Source: DAIDKA01 sp036267975 (GTDB lineage Bacteria; Pseudomonadota; Gammaproteobacteria; Steroidobacterales; Steroidobacteraceae). Taken from it: a DNA stretch of 64,000 nt. The stretch covers positions 1 to 64,000 of the forward strand of contig DATAVA010000027.1 in NCBI GenBank assembly GCA_036267975.1, written 5' to 3'. The stretch's first letter is position 1. Each line of letters opens with the position of its first letter. The translations under genes and the position numbers were made by a program. Shown here in pieces: positions 25,478 through 33,612 of the stretch. Under the pieces are notes generated by a model, which saw only the letters and a program-made list of their open reading frames with translations, searched no databases and was not told where the DNA came from.

Positions 25478-27505
25478 TTAGGCCGCTTCACGATGCGCGG
25501 CGCTACGGATCAGATCGGCGACGTCGAGAATCAGGGCAACCGACCCGTCACCGAGAATGGTGGCGGCCGAAATGCCCGTGACGCGGCCATAGTGGGTCTC
25601 CAACGACTTGATTACCACCTGCTGCTGGCCCAGCAGATCATCGACGAACAGGCCGATGCGGCGTCCAGCGCCTTCCACGACCACTACCAGCCCCTCGTGC
25701 AGCACGCGAGCCCGTGGGGTCAGGCCGAAGAACTTGTACAACCGCACAATCGGCAGGTACTCATTGCGAAAGCCGAACACCTCGCGGCCATCGGCAATCG
25801 TCGTCACCTGACTGGGAGTCAGTCGCAATGACTCGATGGTGGACATCATCGGCAGGATGTAGATCTGATCGCCGACTGCAACCGACAGCCCGTCCACGAT
25901 CGCAAGTGTCAATGGCAGGGTGATCAGGAAGCGCGAGCCTCGGCCACGCTCGCTGTGCACTTCGATCTTGCCGCCCAATTCGGTGACGTTGCTGCGAACC
26001 ACGTCCATCCCGACGCCGCGTCCGGAGACATCCGTAGCCACTTCGGCCGTCGTGAATCCCGGACTGAAGATCAGCTCCTGAACTTCCCCCTCGCTGAGCT
26101 TGTCGCTCGGGCCTATCAGTCCCGCGGCGCGCGCTTTGGCCATGATCCGTTCACTGTCGAGCCCGGTGCCATCATCGCTGACCTCGATCACGATGCTGCC
26201 GCCGTGGTGGCTCGCCGCCAGGTTGATGGTGCCAACCATGTTCTTGCCGGCGGCCGCGCGCGCGGTGGCGGCCTCGATGCCGTGATCGATGCAGTTGCGC
26301 ACCAGGTGCAGCAGCGGGTCGCCGATCTTCTCCAGCACGGTCTTGTCGAGCTCCGTGGTTTCACCGGTGATCCGGAGCTCAACCTGTTTGTCCAGGCGCT
26401 GGGCAAGGTCGCGCACCATGCGCGGAAAGCGGCTGAATACGGTGCTGATGGGCAGCATGCGCACGCGCATGACGCTTTCCTGGAGCTGGCGCATGTTGCG
26501 CTCCAGCTGCTGCATGCCGGAGCGCAGACCGTCCACCGCCGGGCCCGTCACGCGCAGGCTGATCTGGCTCAACATCGCGTGCGTAATGACCAGCTCGCCG
26601 ACGGTATTGATCAGCTCGTCGACCTTTTCAACTCCGACGCGTATCGATCCCGCATCCGGCGCGGCGACAAAATGCACAGGCTCGATGGCGCCCGCTGCCG
26701 GCGCCGCATCGGCCACGGCGGCGACGGCCGCGGGTGCCGGCATTTCATCCAGCGAGCTGGCCGGCGCGGGTGTGACGGGGCCGGCAGTGAGCAGCAATTC
26801 GCAATCCGCGTTCAACCATTCGAAGACTTCCCGGATGGCGGTCTCCGCAGCGCAGCTGACCAGCGACAGCGACCAGCTCAAATAGCATTGCTTCGGGTCC
26901 ATGACCTGGTATGCGGGCAGGGCATCGAGTCGGGCGGTGACGACCAACGAACCGAATCGACCGAGTTCACGAAAGATTCCCGCCGGATCGGCGCCGCGCT
27001 CAAAGAATTCAGGGCCGGGCCGCAGATCGATGCGCCATTCGGCGCTGGGCAGCACCGCACCGTTCGCGCCCAACGCCGCTGTGGCCATCGACGCGCGTCC
27101 CGCAACGCCGGCCTTCTGCTCCAGGATGATGCGTTCGATGTCGAGTTGCAGGTCCATCACGCCTTGCACGTCGTATTGCTGCTTGGTTTTGGCCGCCACC
27201 AACATCGCGCGCATGACGTCCACGGACTTCAGCAGCAGCTCGCAAATCGGCTGGGTCACTACCATGCGCTCGCTGCGCAGTTCTTCGAGTAGGGTCTCGA
27301 GGCTGTGGGTGAAGGAGGCGATCTCACCGAAACCGAAGGTGGCACCGCCGCCCTTGATCGAGTGGGCGACGCGGAAGATCGCATTCACCGATTCCGCGTC
27401 AGGGCTGCCGGGGGTCAGCGAAAGCAGCGTCGATTCCATCAAGTCGAGCGCTTCGAAGCTTTCATCGAAGAACGCACCATGAAATTGAGTCAGATCTATG
27501 GTCAT
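25478..27505 (-). CDS. cheA: Chemotaxis histidine kinase CheA
   Basis: CheA autophosphorylates and passes phosphate to CheY and CheB. The 675-residue protein has an N-terminal HPt domain with His 48 in FRVAHSIKGGGATFGF. A middle domain (about 155-245) contains MDPKQCYLSWSLSL. Next come the dimerisation helices (VDELINTVGELVITHAML), an ATPase domain (HLVRNCIDHGIE; GDGTGLD-type DDGTGLD; GRGVGMDVV) and a C-terminal CheW-like domain. It lies between the STAS gene and cheW. Confidence 0.96.
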   Translation of the reverse strand: MTIDLTQFHGAFFDESFEALDLMESTLLSLTPGSPDAESVNAIFRVAHSIKGGGATFGFGEIASFTHSLETLLEELRSERMVVTQPICELLLKSVDVMRAMLVAAKTKQQYDVQGVMDLQLDIERIILEQKAGVAGRASMATAALGANGAVLPSAEWRIDLRPGPEFFERGADPAGIFRELGRFGSLVVTARLDALPAYQVMDPKQCYLSWSLSLVSCAAETAIREVFEWLNADCELLLTAGPVTPAPASSLDEMPAPAAVAAVADAAPAAGAIEPVHFVAAPDAGSIRVGVEKVDELINTVGELVITHAMLSQISLRVTGPAVDGLRSGMQQLERNMRQLQESVMRVRMLPISTVFSRFPRMVRDLAQRLDKQVELRITGETTELDKTVLEKIGDPLLHLVRNCIDHGIEAATARAAAGKNMVGTINLAASHHGGSIVIEVSDDGTGLDSERIMAKARAAGLIGPSDKLSEGEVQELIFSPGFTTAEVATDVSGRGVGMDVVRSNVTELGGKIEVHSERGRGSRFLITLPLTLAIVDGLSVAVGDQIYILPMMSTIESLRLTPSQVTTIADGREVFGFRNEYLPIVRLYKFFGLTPRARVLHEGLVVVVEGAGRRIGLFVDDLLGQQQVVIKSLETHYGRVTGISAATILGDGSVALILDVADLIRSAAHREAA

Positions 27506-27510
27506 GGCGC

Positions 27511-27843
27511 TCAGACGTTGCCGGCGAGAGTGGCCGTGAGGCCCAGGAGCGCCGCGGCCTCATCCCACGCGGCGGGTGTGCCACAGGTCAGCAGGTTCGT
27601 GCCACGTGCGCTGTGGTCGCGAGTGAAGGCCGAAATCAGTTGCAGCGCGGCGCTGTCGAACCTTTGCAGGTGGCGTAGATCAAGTGTGATGTTGCGCACA
27701 TTATCCGGCACCGCGCACAGGCGATCCCGCAGCGCGCCGATGTTGCGCACCGTGCAGTCGGCGGGCACGACGACAACCTCCGACTTTGGCGGTAAGTTCG
27801 AAGTTTTGCGGGTGCGGCGCACCGTTTTGCGGGCTGGTTTCAT
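27511..27843 (-). CDS. STAS domain protein
   Basis: This 110-residue protein has a short basic N terminus and a STAS fold with VVVVPADCTVRNIGALRDRL, ITLDLRHLQRFDSAALQLI and LLTCGTPAAWDEAAALLGL. The Ser in the RFDSAAL motif is where anti-sigma-antagonist STAS proteins are phosphorylated. It is the first gene of the cheA operon, five bases before cheA, with a FliA-like element upstream. Such STAS proteins often open chemotaxis operons; the partner is unknown and no anti-sigma kinase is nearby. Confidence 0.88.
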   Translation of the reverse strand: MKPARKTVRRTRKTSNLPPKSEVVVVPADCTVRNIGALRDRLCAVPDNVRNITLDLRHLQRFDSAALQLISAFTRDHSARGTNLLTCGTPAAWDEAAALLGLTATLAGNV

Positions 27844-27888
27844 TCCGGATCCGTAAGGCCACCCTCGGTGGTGCTTTTTGACATCCTG

Positions 27889-27915
27889 ATATCGGCCGGT
27901 GTTTCGCCGGCTTAA
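27889..27915 (-). promoter_or_regulatory. FliA-like promoter of the STAS-cheA operon
   Basis: TTAAGCCG (27915-27908), 11 bases, GCCGATAT (27896-27889). The -10 half matches at 7 of 8 positions, the -35 at 4 of 8. The predicted start near 27882 gives a leader of about 39 bases before the STAS gene. Confidence 0.5.
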
Positions 27916-27926
27916 GCCCGCGAATT

Positions 27927-28367
27927 CTAGGCAGCCGTGCGAACAGTCGGATCCGTAGCATGCAGCCGTAACACCAGATCTGCCTCCTGCTGCGTCACAC
28001 CGCAGGTACTAATTAGTTCCTGACGCGAGGCCCCGCTGCGCGCGAGGCGAATAGCGACGTTGTAGCTGGTGGGACCGCCCCCCTGGGCGGTTCTGGACTG
28101 TTCATCCAGCCGCGCAGCCAGCGTGGCGATGCGCGCATCCGTGACCGCCAGTGCCGCGCCGAGCTGTTCGAGTTGCTCGGCGAGCCAGGCTGAGCCGTCG
28201 AGAATCTGGCGTGATTGGAGGGTCGCAAGACGCCTGAGACGCGCCGCAACCACGACCGCTATCAATATTCCGGCCAGAATGACCATGGCGCCGTTCAGCA
28301 GTATCAGCACGTAGTCCGGGGGTGGCACCAGGACGTAGCCGGCATGGTGGATGGCAGTTTGAATCAT
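27927..28367 (-). CDS. DUF2802 membrane-anchored protein
   Basis: The 146-residue protein begins with a hydrophobic helix (about 20-42, LILLNGAMVILAGILIAVVV) acting as membrane anchor. A coiled-coil stretch (about 55-95) follows, then a C-terminal helix-turn-helix-like segment, YNVAIRLARSGASRQELISTC cut to GASRQELISTCGVTQQEADL. This matches the DUF2802 family, typically found after motor or chemotaxis genes. It has its own sigma-54-like promoter and an AGGAAGAG site. Function unknown. Confidence 0.8.
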   Translation of the reverse strand: MIQTAIHHAGYVLVPPPDYVLILLNGAMVILAGILIAVVVAARLRRLATLQSRQILDGSAWLAEQLEQLGAALAVTDARIATLAARLDEQSRTAQGGGPTSYNVAIRLARSGASRQELISTCGVTQQEADLVLRLHATDPTVRTAA

Positions 28368-28402
28368 TGCACTCTTCCTGTGATGCAGTTCACATCGTCT
28401 TG

Positions 28403-28418
28403 CGCCGGATTTCCGGCG
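28403..28418. repeat. Perfect GC-rich inverted repeat in the DUF2802 leader
   Basis: CGCCGG at 28403-28408 and CCGGCG at 28413-28418 form a six-pair stem with a four-base loop. No T-run follows on either strand, so it is not scored as a terminator. It lies just after the predicted sigma-54 start site. Confidence 0.5.
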
Positions 28419-28442
28419 AGTCGCAAACCTTCAGATGGAAGG

Positions 28443-28458
28443 TGCAGGAAGCGTGCCA
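28443..28458 (-). promoter_or_regulatory. Sigma-54 promoter of the DUF2802 gene
   Basis: TGGCACG-CTTC-CTGCA (28458-28443) matches the consensus except for one T, with exact spacing, in the gap between motD and the DUF2802 gene. Predicted start near 28431. Confidence 0.7.
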
Positions 28459-28469
28459 CTGACTTCGCG

Positions 28470-29339
28470 TCAGTGTGTGCTCGGGGTCGCCGCTGTCGCT
28501 GGGTCGGGTGGCGCGGGATTTGTCGCCGGCTCGGGGCTGCCCGGTGGCAGAATCGAAATCAGCACCCGCCGATTGGCATTGCGACCGACTGCGGTCGTAT
28601 TGGGCTGCACCGGGCTGAATTGCGCACGCCCGATGACTGAGAGTCGCGCCGGGTCGACGCCGCTGTTGGCAATGAGGTGCACGACACTGGCGGCGCGCGC
28701 CGAGGAGAGTTCCCAATTCGAAGGAAAAGCGATCGTATCAATGGGCTGGCTGTCGGTATGACCCTCGACCCGTACCGGATTCGGCAGCTCGGCCAGGGTC
28801 TGCGACAGTTTGCGGATCACGCCGACTGCAGTGGGCGAGAGTGTCGCGCTACCGCTGGGGAACAGGATGTCGGTGCGGATCTCGACCTCGATCGTCGTGC
28901 CCTTGCGGCGTACGACGACGAGATTCGACTTGATCAGGTCGGACATGGCTGAACTTACGTCTGCCGCCACCTTGTCGAGAGCCTGGGATTCGGCCTGGGC
29001 GCGCGCAATCTCCGCGGCCTGTTGGCGCGTCACCGTGGCAGTGTCGGCGAAGATCGCGTGCGAATCCGGAGCCGACGATTGCGTTGCCACTCCAGGGTAG
29101 GAGCGCGTGGCGAGCAACGCTCCGGGGGCGGAGCCGGGCGCCGAGCCCGGCGGCTTCTGGCCGTTGAATTCCGTGAAGAGAGTGCTGGACAGGGCGCGGT
29201 ATTTGCCTTCATTTACCGAAGAGACGGCATACAGCACCACAAAGAATGCGAACAGCAGCGTGACCAGATCGCCGTAGGGGATCGCCCAAGCCGAGTGCTT
29301 GGGTTCTTCTTCGATCGTCTTCCTTCGCTTGCGTGCCAT
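28470..29339 (-). CDS. motD: Flagellar motor stator protein MotD (MotB family)
   Basis: MotD is the peptidoglycan-binding stator subunit that pairs with MotC in a proton channel. The 289-residue protein has a short basic N terminus and one membrane helix (about 20-42, SAWAIPYGDLVTLLFAFFVV), with Asp 24 at the proton-carrying position. A C-terminal OmpA-like domain has IEVEIRTDILFPSGSATL, VEGHTDSQPI and NWELSSARAASVV. It follows motC by ten bases. Confidence 0.94.
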   Translation of the reverse strand: MARKRRKTIEEEPKHSAWAIPYGDLVTLLFAFFVVLYAVSSVNEGKYRALSSTLFTEFNGQKPPGSAPGSAPGALLATRSYPGVATQSSAPDSHAIFADTATVTRQQAAEIARAQAESQALDKVAADVSSAMSDLIKSNLVVVRRKGTTIEVEIRTDILFPSGSATLSPTAVGVIRKLSQTLAELPNPVRVEGHTDSQPIDTIAFPSNWELSSARAASVVHLIANSGVDPARLSVIGRAQFSPVQPNTTAVGRNANRRVLISILPPGSPEPATNPAPPDPATAATPSTH

Positions 29340-29349
29340 CTTTCATGCC

Positions 29350-30081
29350 CTACTGCATGTAGCCGCGCAGCTTGGTCTCGATGATGCGTGGGTTTTCGCC
29401 CTGCGCAATGCACAGCATTCCCTCGATGATCATCTCGCGGACCTGCGACTGCGCGTGGATGGTGCCTTTCAACTTGGCCGCGATGGGCAGGAAAAACAGA
29501 TTCGCGAGGCCAATGCCATAAACGGTCGCGGTGAAGGCAGCGGCGATGCCGTGGCCGAGCCGCGCGGGATCGGACAGATTCTGCAGTACCGCCATCAGCC
29601 CGAGCACGGCACCGATGATACCGAGAGTCGGGGAGTAGATGCCCATGCCTTCAAATACCCGCGCGCCAAGCGTGTCGGCGTGCTCGCGCGTGCTCAATTC
29701 CACTTCCATCGCCCCGCGTATGGCATCCGGCTCGTTGCCGTCCACGACCAGCTGCAAGGCCTTGCGCACGAACGGATCACGTTCGCGGCGCATTGCGGGC
29801 TCCAGGGCCAGCAGTCCCTGGCGGCGCACGGTATTGCTCCAATCCAGCATCTTTCGCAGCAGCAGTTCCGGCTGCAGGGCGGGCGGGCGCATCACCCAGG
29901 GCAGGATTTTCAGTGCATGACGCATTACCGGCAGCGGGGTCTGGACGCAGATTGCGCCGATCGTGCCGAGGACGACGACGGTGAACCCGGCCGTTGAAAC
30001 CAGCGCCATGAGTCCCGCGCCCTTCAGCATGGCTCCCGCCAGAATCGCACACAGCGCCAGCAACAGGCCGATTACGCTCAA
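29350..30081 (-). CDS. motC: Flagellar motor stator protein MotC (MotA family), unusual start
   Basis: MotC is the channel-forming stator partner of MotD. The protein is 243 residues from a TTG at 30081 and has four membrane segments, a cytoplasmic loop, and LGIIGAVLGLMAVLQNL and FTATVYGIGLANLFFLPIA. Homologues start MDVLS. Here the codons before the TTG read ACG-GAC-GTA, i.e. T-D-V, placing an ACG where ATG is expected (30090). A GGAGA site sits six bases before that ACG but far from the TTG. Translation most likely starts at 30090 on ACG; the shorter form is listed as the conservative call. Confidence 0.9.
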   Translation of the reverse strand: MSVIGLLLALCAILAGAMLKGAGLMALVSTAGFTVVVLGTIGAICVQTPLPVMRHALKILPWVMRPPALQPELLLRKMLDWSNTVRRQGLLALEPAMRRERDPFVRKALQLVVDGNEPDAIRGAMEVELSTREHADTLGARVFEGMGIYSPTLGIIGAVLGLMAVLQNLSDPARLGHGIAAAFTATVYGIGLANLFFLPIAAKLKGTIHAQSQVREMIIEGMLCIAQGENPRIIETKLRGYMQ

Positions 30082-30087
30082 TACGTC

Positions 30088-30101
30088 CGTGGCAAATCTC
30101 C
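30088..30101 (-). promoter_or_regulatory. Ribosome binding site pointing to an ACG start for motC
   Basis: GGAGA (30101-30097), six spacer bases and ACG (30090-30088). The distance is ideal for the ACG but 15 bases from the nearest conventional start codon (TTG 30081). Confidence 0.6.
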
Positions 30102-30111
30102 GGGTCGGTGA

Positions 30112-30513
30112 CTAATGGGTGGCGGCTTCACTGGCAGCCGCCTCGAGAATCTTGAGCAGCTTTTTCTTCAGCACATCGGCGGTGAACGGTTTGATGACGT
30201 AGCCGTCCACACGCGCCTGCGCCGCTGCAATGATCTGTTCACGGTTGGTTTCCGCGGTCAACATCAGTACCGGCAGTTTTGCCAGCTTCGGATCGGCGCG
30301 CACCGCCCGCAGCAGTTCGAGACCCGGCATGCCCGGCATGTTCCAATCCGTGATCAGGAAATCGAAGTTGCCATCTCGCAGCAGCGGGAATGCCGTGCTG
30401 CCGTCGTCCGCCTCGGTGACATTGCTGTAGCCAAGCTCACTGAGCACACTCTTGACCATGCGGCGCATGGACGCGAAGTCATCGACCACCAGGAATTTCA
30501 TGTCGGGTTTCAC
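30112..30513 (-). CDS. cheY: Chemotaxis response regulator CheY (fliA-linked)
   Basis: This 133-residue receiver has the acidic pair at 11-12, phospho-acceptor Asp 56 in LITDWNMPGMPGLELL, the Thr in MLTAETN and the Lys in VIKPFTADVL. The DWNMPGM and KPFT patterns are those of the motor-binding CheY proteins of polar-flagellate gammaproteobacteria, and the position after fliA agrees. In those relatives cheZ comes next; here motC follows directly. A short acidic tail follows the domain. Confidence 0.94.
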   Translation of the reverse strand: MKPDMKFLVVDDFASMRRMVKSVLSELGYSNVTEADDGSTAFPLLRDGNFDFLITDWNMPGMPGLELLRAVRADPKLAKLPVLMLTAETNREQIIAAAQARVDGYVIKPFTADVLKKKLLKILEAAASEAATH

Positions 30514-30529
30514 CGCAACATCCTCCCGG

Positions 30530-31260
30530 CTACGGCCGGGCCGGCTCCTGTGAGTCTTTCCAAGCCGCGAGCCGCGCCCTCAGCCTCACCAGCGCCTGCC
30601 CATGCAGCTGGCACACCCGCGACTCGGTGACGTTCAGTACTGCACCGATTTCCTTCAGGTTCAGTTCATCAGAGTAGTACAACGACATCACCAGCTTTTC
30701 TCGCTCCGGCAGGCCCTCAATGGCGTGGATCAGCGCACCGCGAAAGCCCTCGTCTGCAGTTTCGCGGAACGGGTCGAGAGTCTCGGCTGCCGCGGCGGTG
30801 GCGATGGTCAGATCGTCCAGGCTCGTGAGCCGGCAGCTCGCGGCGTCCTGCACGATGGCGTAGTACTCATCGAGTGAGCAACCCATGCGGGCAGCCACTT
30901 CGGCGTCCTTGGCGTCCCGACCGGTCTCGCGCTCGATGTCGCGTACGGCGGCGGCGGCGGCGCGAGCCTTGCGATGCACCGAACGCGGCGCCCAGTCGAG
31001 CTTGCGCAGCGCGTCGATCATCGCGCCGCGGATACGGATCCCCGCAAAGGTTTCGAAGCTGGCGCCACGATTTTCGGTGTAATTGGCGGCAGCCTCCAGC
31101 AGACCCAGCATTCCGGCCTGGATCAGGTCATTGACCTCGACGGAGGGCGGCAGTCGGCCGGCCAGGTGGTAGGCAATGCGTTTCACAAGCTCCGCATGGC
31201 GCGTCACCAACTGATCGGCATCGGCGCTCCTGCGTTGTTGGGTGTAGGCGCCAACTGCGC

Positions 31261-31264
<4 letters not shown>
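30530..31264 (-). CDS. fliA: Flagellar RNA polymerase sigma factor FliA (sigma-28)
   Basis: FliA directs transcription of late flagellar and chemotaxis genes. The ATG at 31264 overlaps the flhG stop and gives 244 residues; longer starts would only add sequence from flhG. Region 2 is seen as VNDLIQAGMLGLLEAA and FETFAGIRIRGAMIDALR, and region 4 as EREKLVMSLYYSDELNLKEI and LNVTESRVCQLHGQAL. It sits between flhG and cheY. Its likely targets in the window are the five FliA-type elements listed here, and its likely inhibitors are the two FlgM-like proteins. Confidence 0.97.
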
Positions 31265-32118
<854 letters not shown>

Positions 32119-32128
32119 CAGGTTCCCT

Positions 32129-33580
32129 TCAGGCGAGCGCATGTGCGACATCTCCAAACCGGCGCTTCAACAGATCTTCATCGGCGGCCGCGCCATTCGT
32201 CTGGGCCAGTTGCACTGCAGTGGCAATGAGTTCCTCGGCGCGCGCCGGCCGCAGATCCTCGGGAACCCGCTGGCCGTCACTGACATAGGCGATGGGCAGG
32301 CGGGCACGTATCAGCACCGACAGCATGCCACCCAGTGTCACGGCCTCGTCGACCTTGGTCAGCACGCAGCTGGTCGGGCGCGCCGGCGCGAAGTGGCGCA
32401 CGACTTCTTCGATGGCGCCGGCCTGCGTACTCGCAGCCAGTACCAGTGTCGACTGCAGCTCGCCACCGACTCGGGACAGCTGCAACAGCCGCTGCGCCAG
32501 GTTGGCGTCGCGCTGACCCGCTCCCGGGGTATCCACCAGCACCATGCGAAAACGGCCGAGGCGCGCGAGCACACCCGGAAGTTCGTCGAGACTGTCCATG
32601 GCGAACACCGGTACGCCCAGCAACTGCCCCAGCGCGCGTACCTGATCCTGCGCGCCAATGCGAACCGAGTCGCCCGCGACCAGCGCCAGGTCACGCGAGC
32701 CGTGGCGCAATACCCAGCGTACGGCGAGCTTGGCCAGCACCGTGGTCTTGCCCACGCCTGTCGGACCTACCAGGGCGATACGGCCGCCATGCTCGAGCCA
32801 TTGATCGCCCGTAACCGGCACGCGCTGGCTGAGCGTCGCGCCCAGATAGCGGCGCGCGACGTTCGCTTCGCAAAGCTTCGGCAGGCCGGCGACGATCTCG
32901 CCCGCCAGTCCCTGCTCGATGCCGATCTCGGTCAGCTCGCGCAGCATTTCGGTGTGCAGCGGCGCACGACGTGTCAGATCCTTCCACGCCAGTTGTGCCA
33001 GCTGTGTCTCAAGCATGCGCCGCAGGGTCTTCAGCTCCGAGGTCATCACATCATTGGCCGCATCCAGGGTCGGAACGACATAGGTTCCGGCGGGCGTTTC
33101 AGTTGCCGCAGGCGCCGACCAGGCCGCAGCGACGGCGCTGGAAATGGAACTGACGACCGGCTCCTCGACTGGCGGGGGCGCGGCGGCTGGTTCCACGGCC
33201 GGTCGCGTGCCGGGCGTGGCCGGGGCGAATTGAACGGGCTCCGGGCGAACGGCCAGAGTGGGCGCCGGCACCATGATCGGCGGCAGCTTCAGCGCTGGCT
33301 GCCGCGTCTGCAGCGACGGCAGCGTCGGGGCGATGGGCGCCGCTGGGATGACGGGGGCGAGCGGGGCGAGCGGAACGAACGCAGCGGCCGTGACGGACGC
33401 CGGGATTGCCGACACCGTTGAGTCCTGCACATTGTCGGCGTCAAAGTCCATGGCGGCGGTGATTTCCACCCCATTGGCGGTGCGGCGGGTGGCCAGAATA
33501 ACCGCGTTGGCACCCAGGCTGTCACGGACGGCACGCAGCGCGTGTCTGATGTCCGGTCCTGTGTGGCGTGTGATCTTCAT
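32129..33580 (-). CDS. flhF: Flagellar placement GTPase FlhF
   Basis: FlhF is an SRP-type GTPase that marks the pole where the flagellum forms. The 483-residue protein has a basic B domain at the N terminus (ITRHTGPDIRHALRAVRDSL), a long Pro/Ala-rich linker (about 75-190), and an NG domain with IALVGPTGVGKTTVLAKLA (P-loop), LVDTPGAGQRD and CVLTKVDEAVTLGG. It lies after flhA and before flhG. Confidence 0.95.
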   Translation of the reverse strand: MKITRHTGPDIRHALRAVRDSLGANAVILATRRTANGVEITAAMDFDADNVQDSTVSAIPASVTAAAFVPLAPLAPVIPAAPIAPTLPSLQTRQPALKLPPIMVPAPTLAVRPEPVQFAPATPGTRPAVEPAAAPPPVEEPVVSSISSAVAAAWSAPAATETPAGTYVVPTLDAANDVMTSELKTLRRMLETQLAQLAWKDLTRRAPLHTEMLRELTEIGIEQGLAGEIVAGLPKLCEANVARRYLGATLSQRVPVTGDQWLEHGGRIALVGPTGVGKTTVLAKLAVRWVLRHGSRDLALVAGDSVRIGAQDQVRALGQLLGVPVFAMDSLDELPGVLARLGRFRMVLVDTPGAGQRDANLAQRLLQLSRVGGELQSTLVLAASTQAGAIEEVVRHFAPARPTSCVLTKVDEAVTLGGMLSVLIRARLPIAYVSDGQRVPEDLRPARAEELIATAVQLAQTNGAAADEDLLKRRFGDVAHALA

Positions 33581-33612
33581 CTAAACTTCTCCAACTGCCT
33601 CGTGCTGACTCG

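Noticed and set aside
25955..27292. 445-codon open frame antisense to cheA
   Set aside because: Mirror frame of the conserved cheA coding sequence, His/Arg-rich, no ribosome site or domain.
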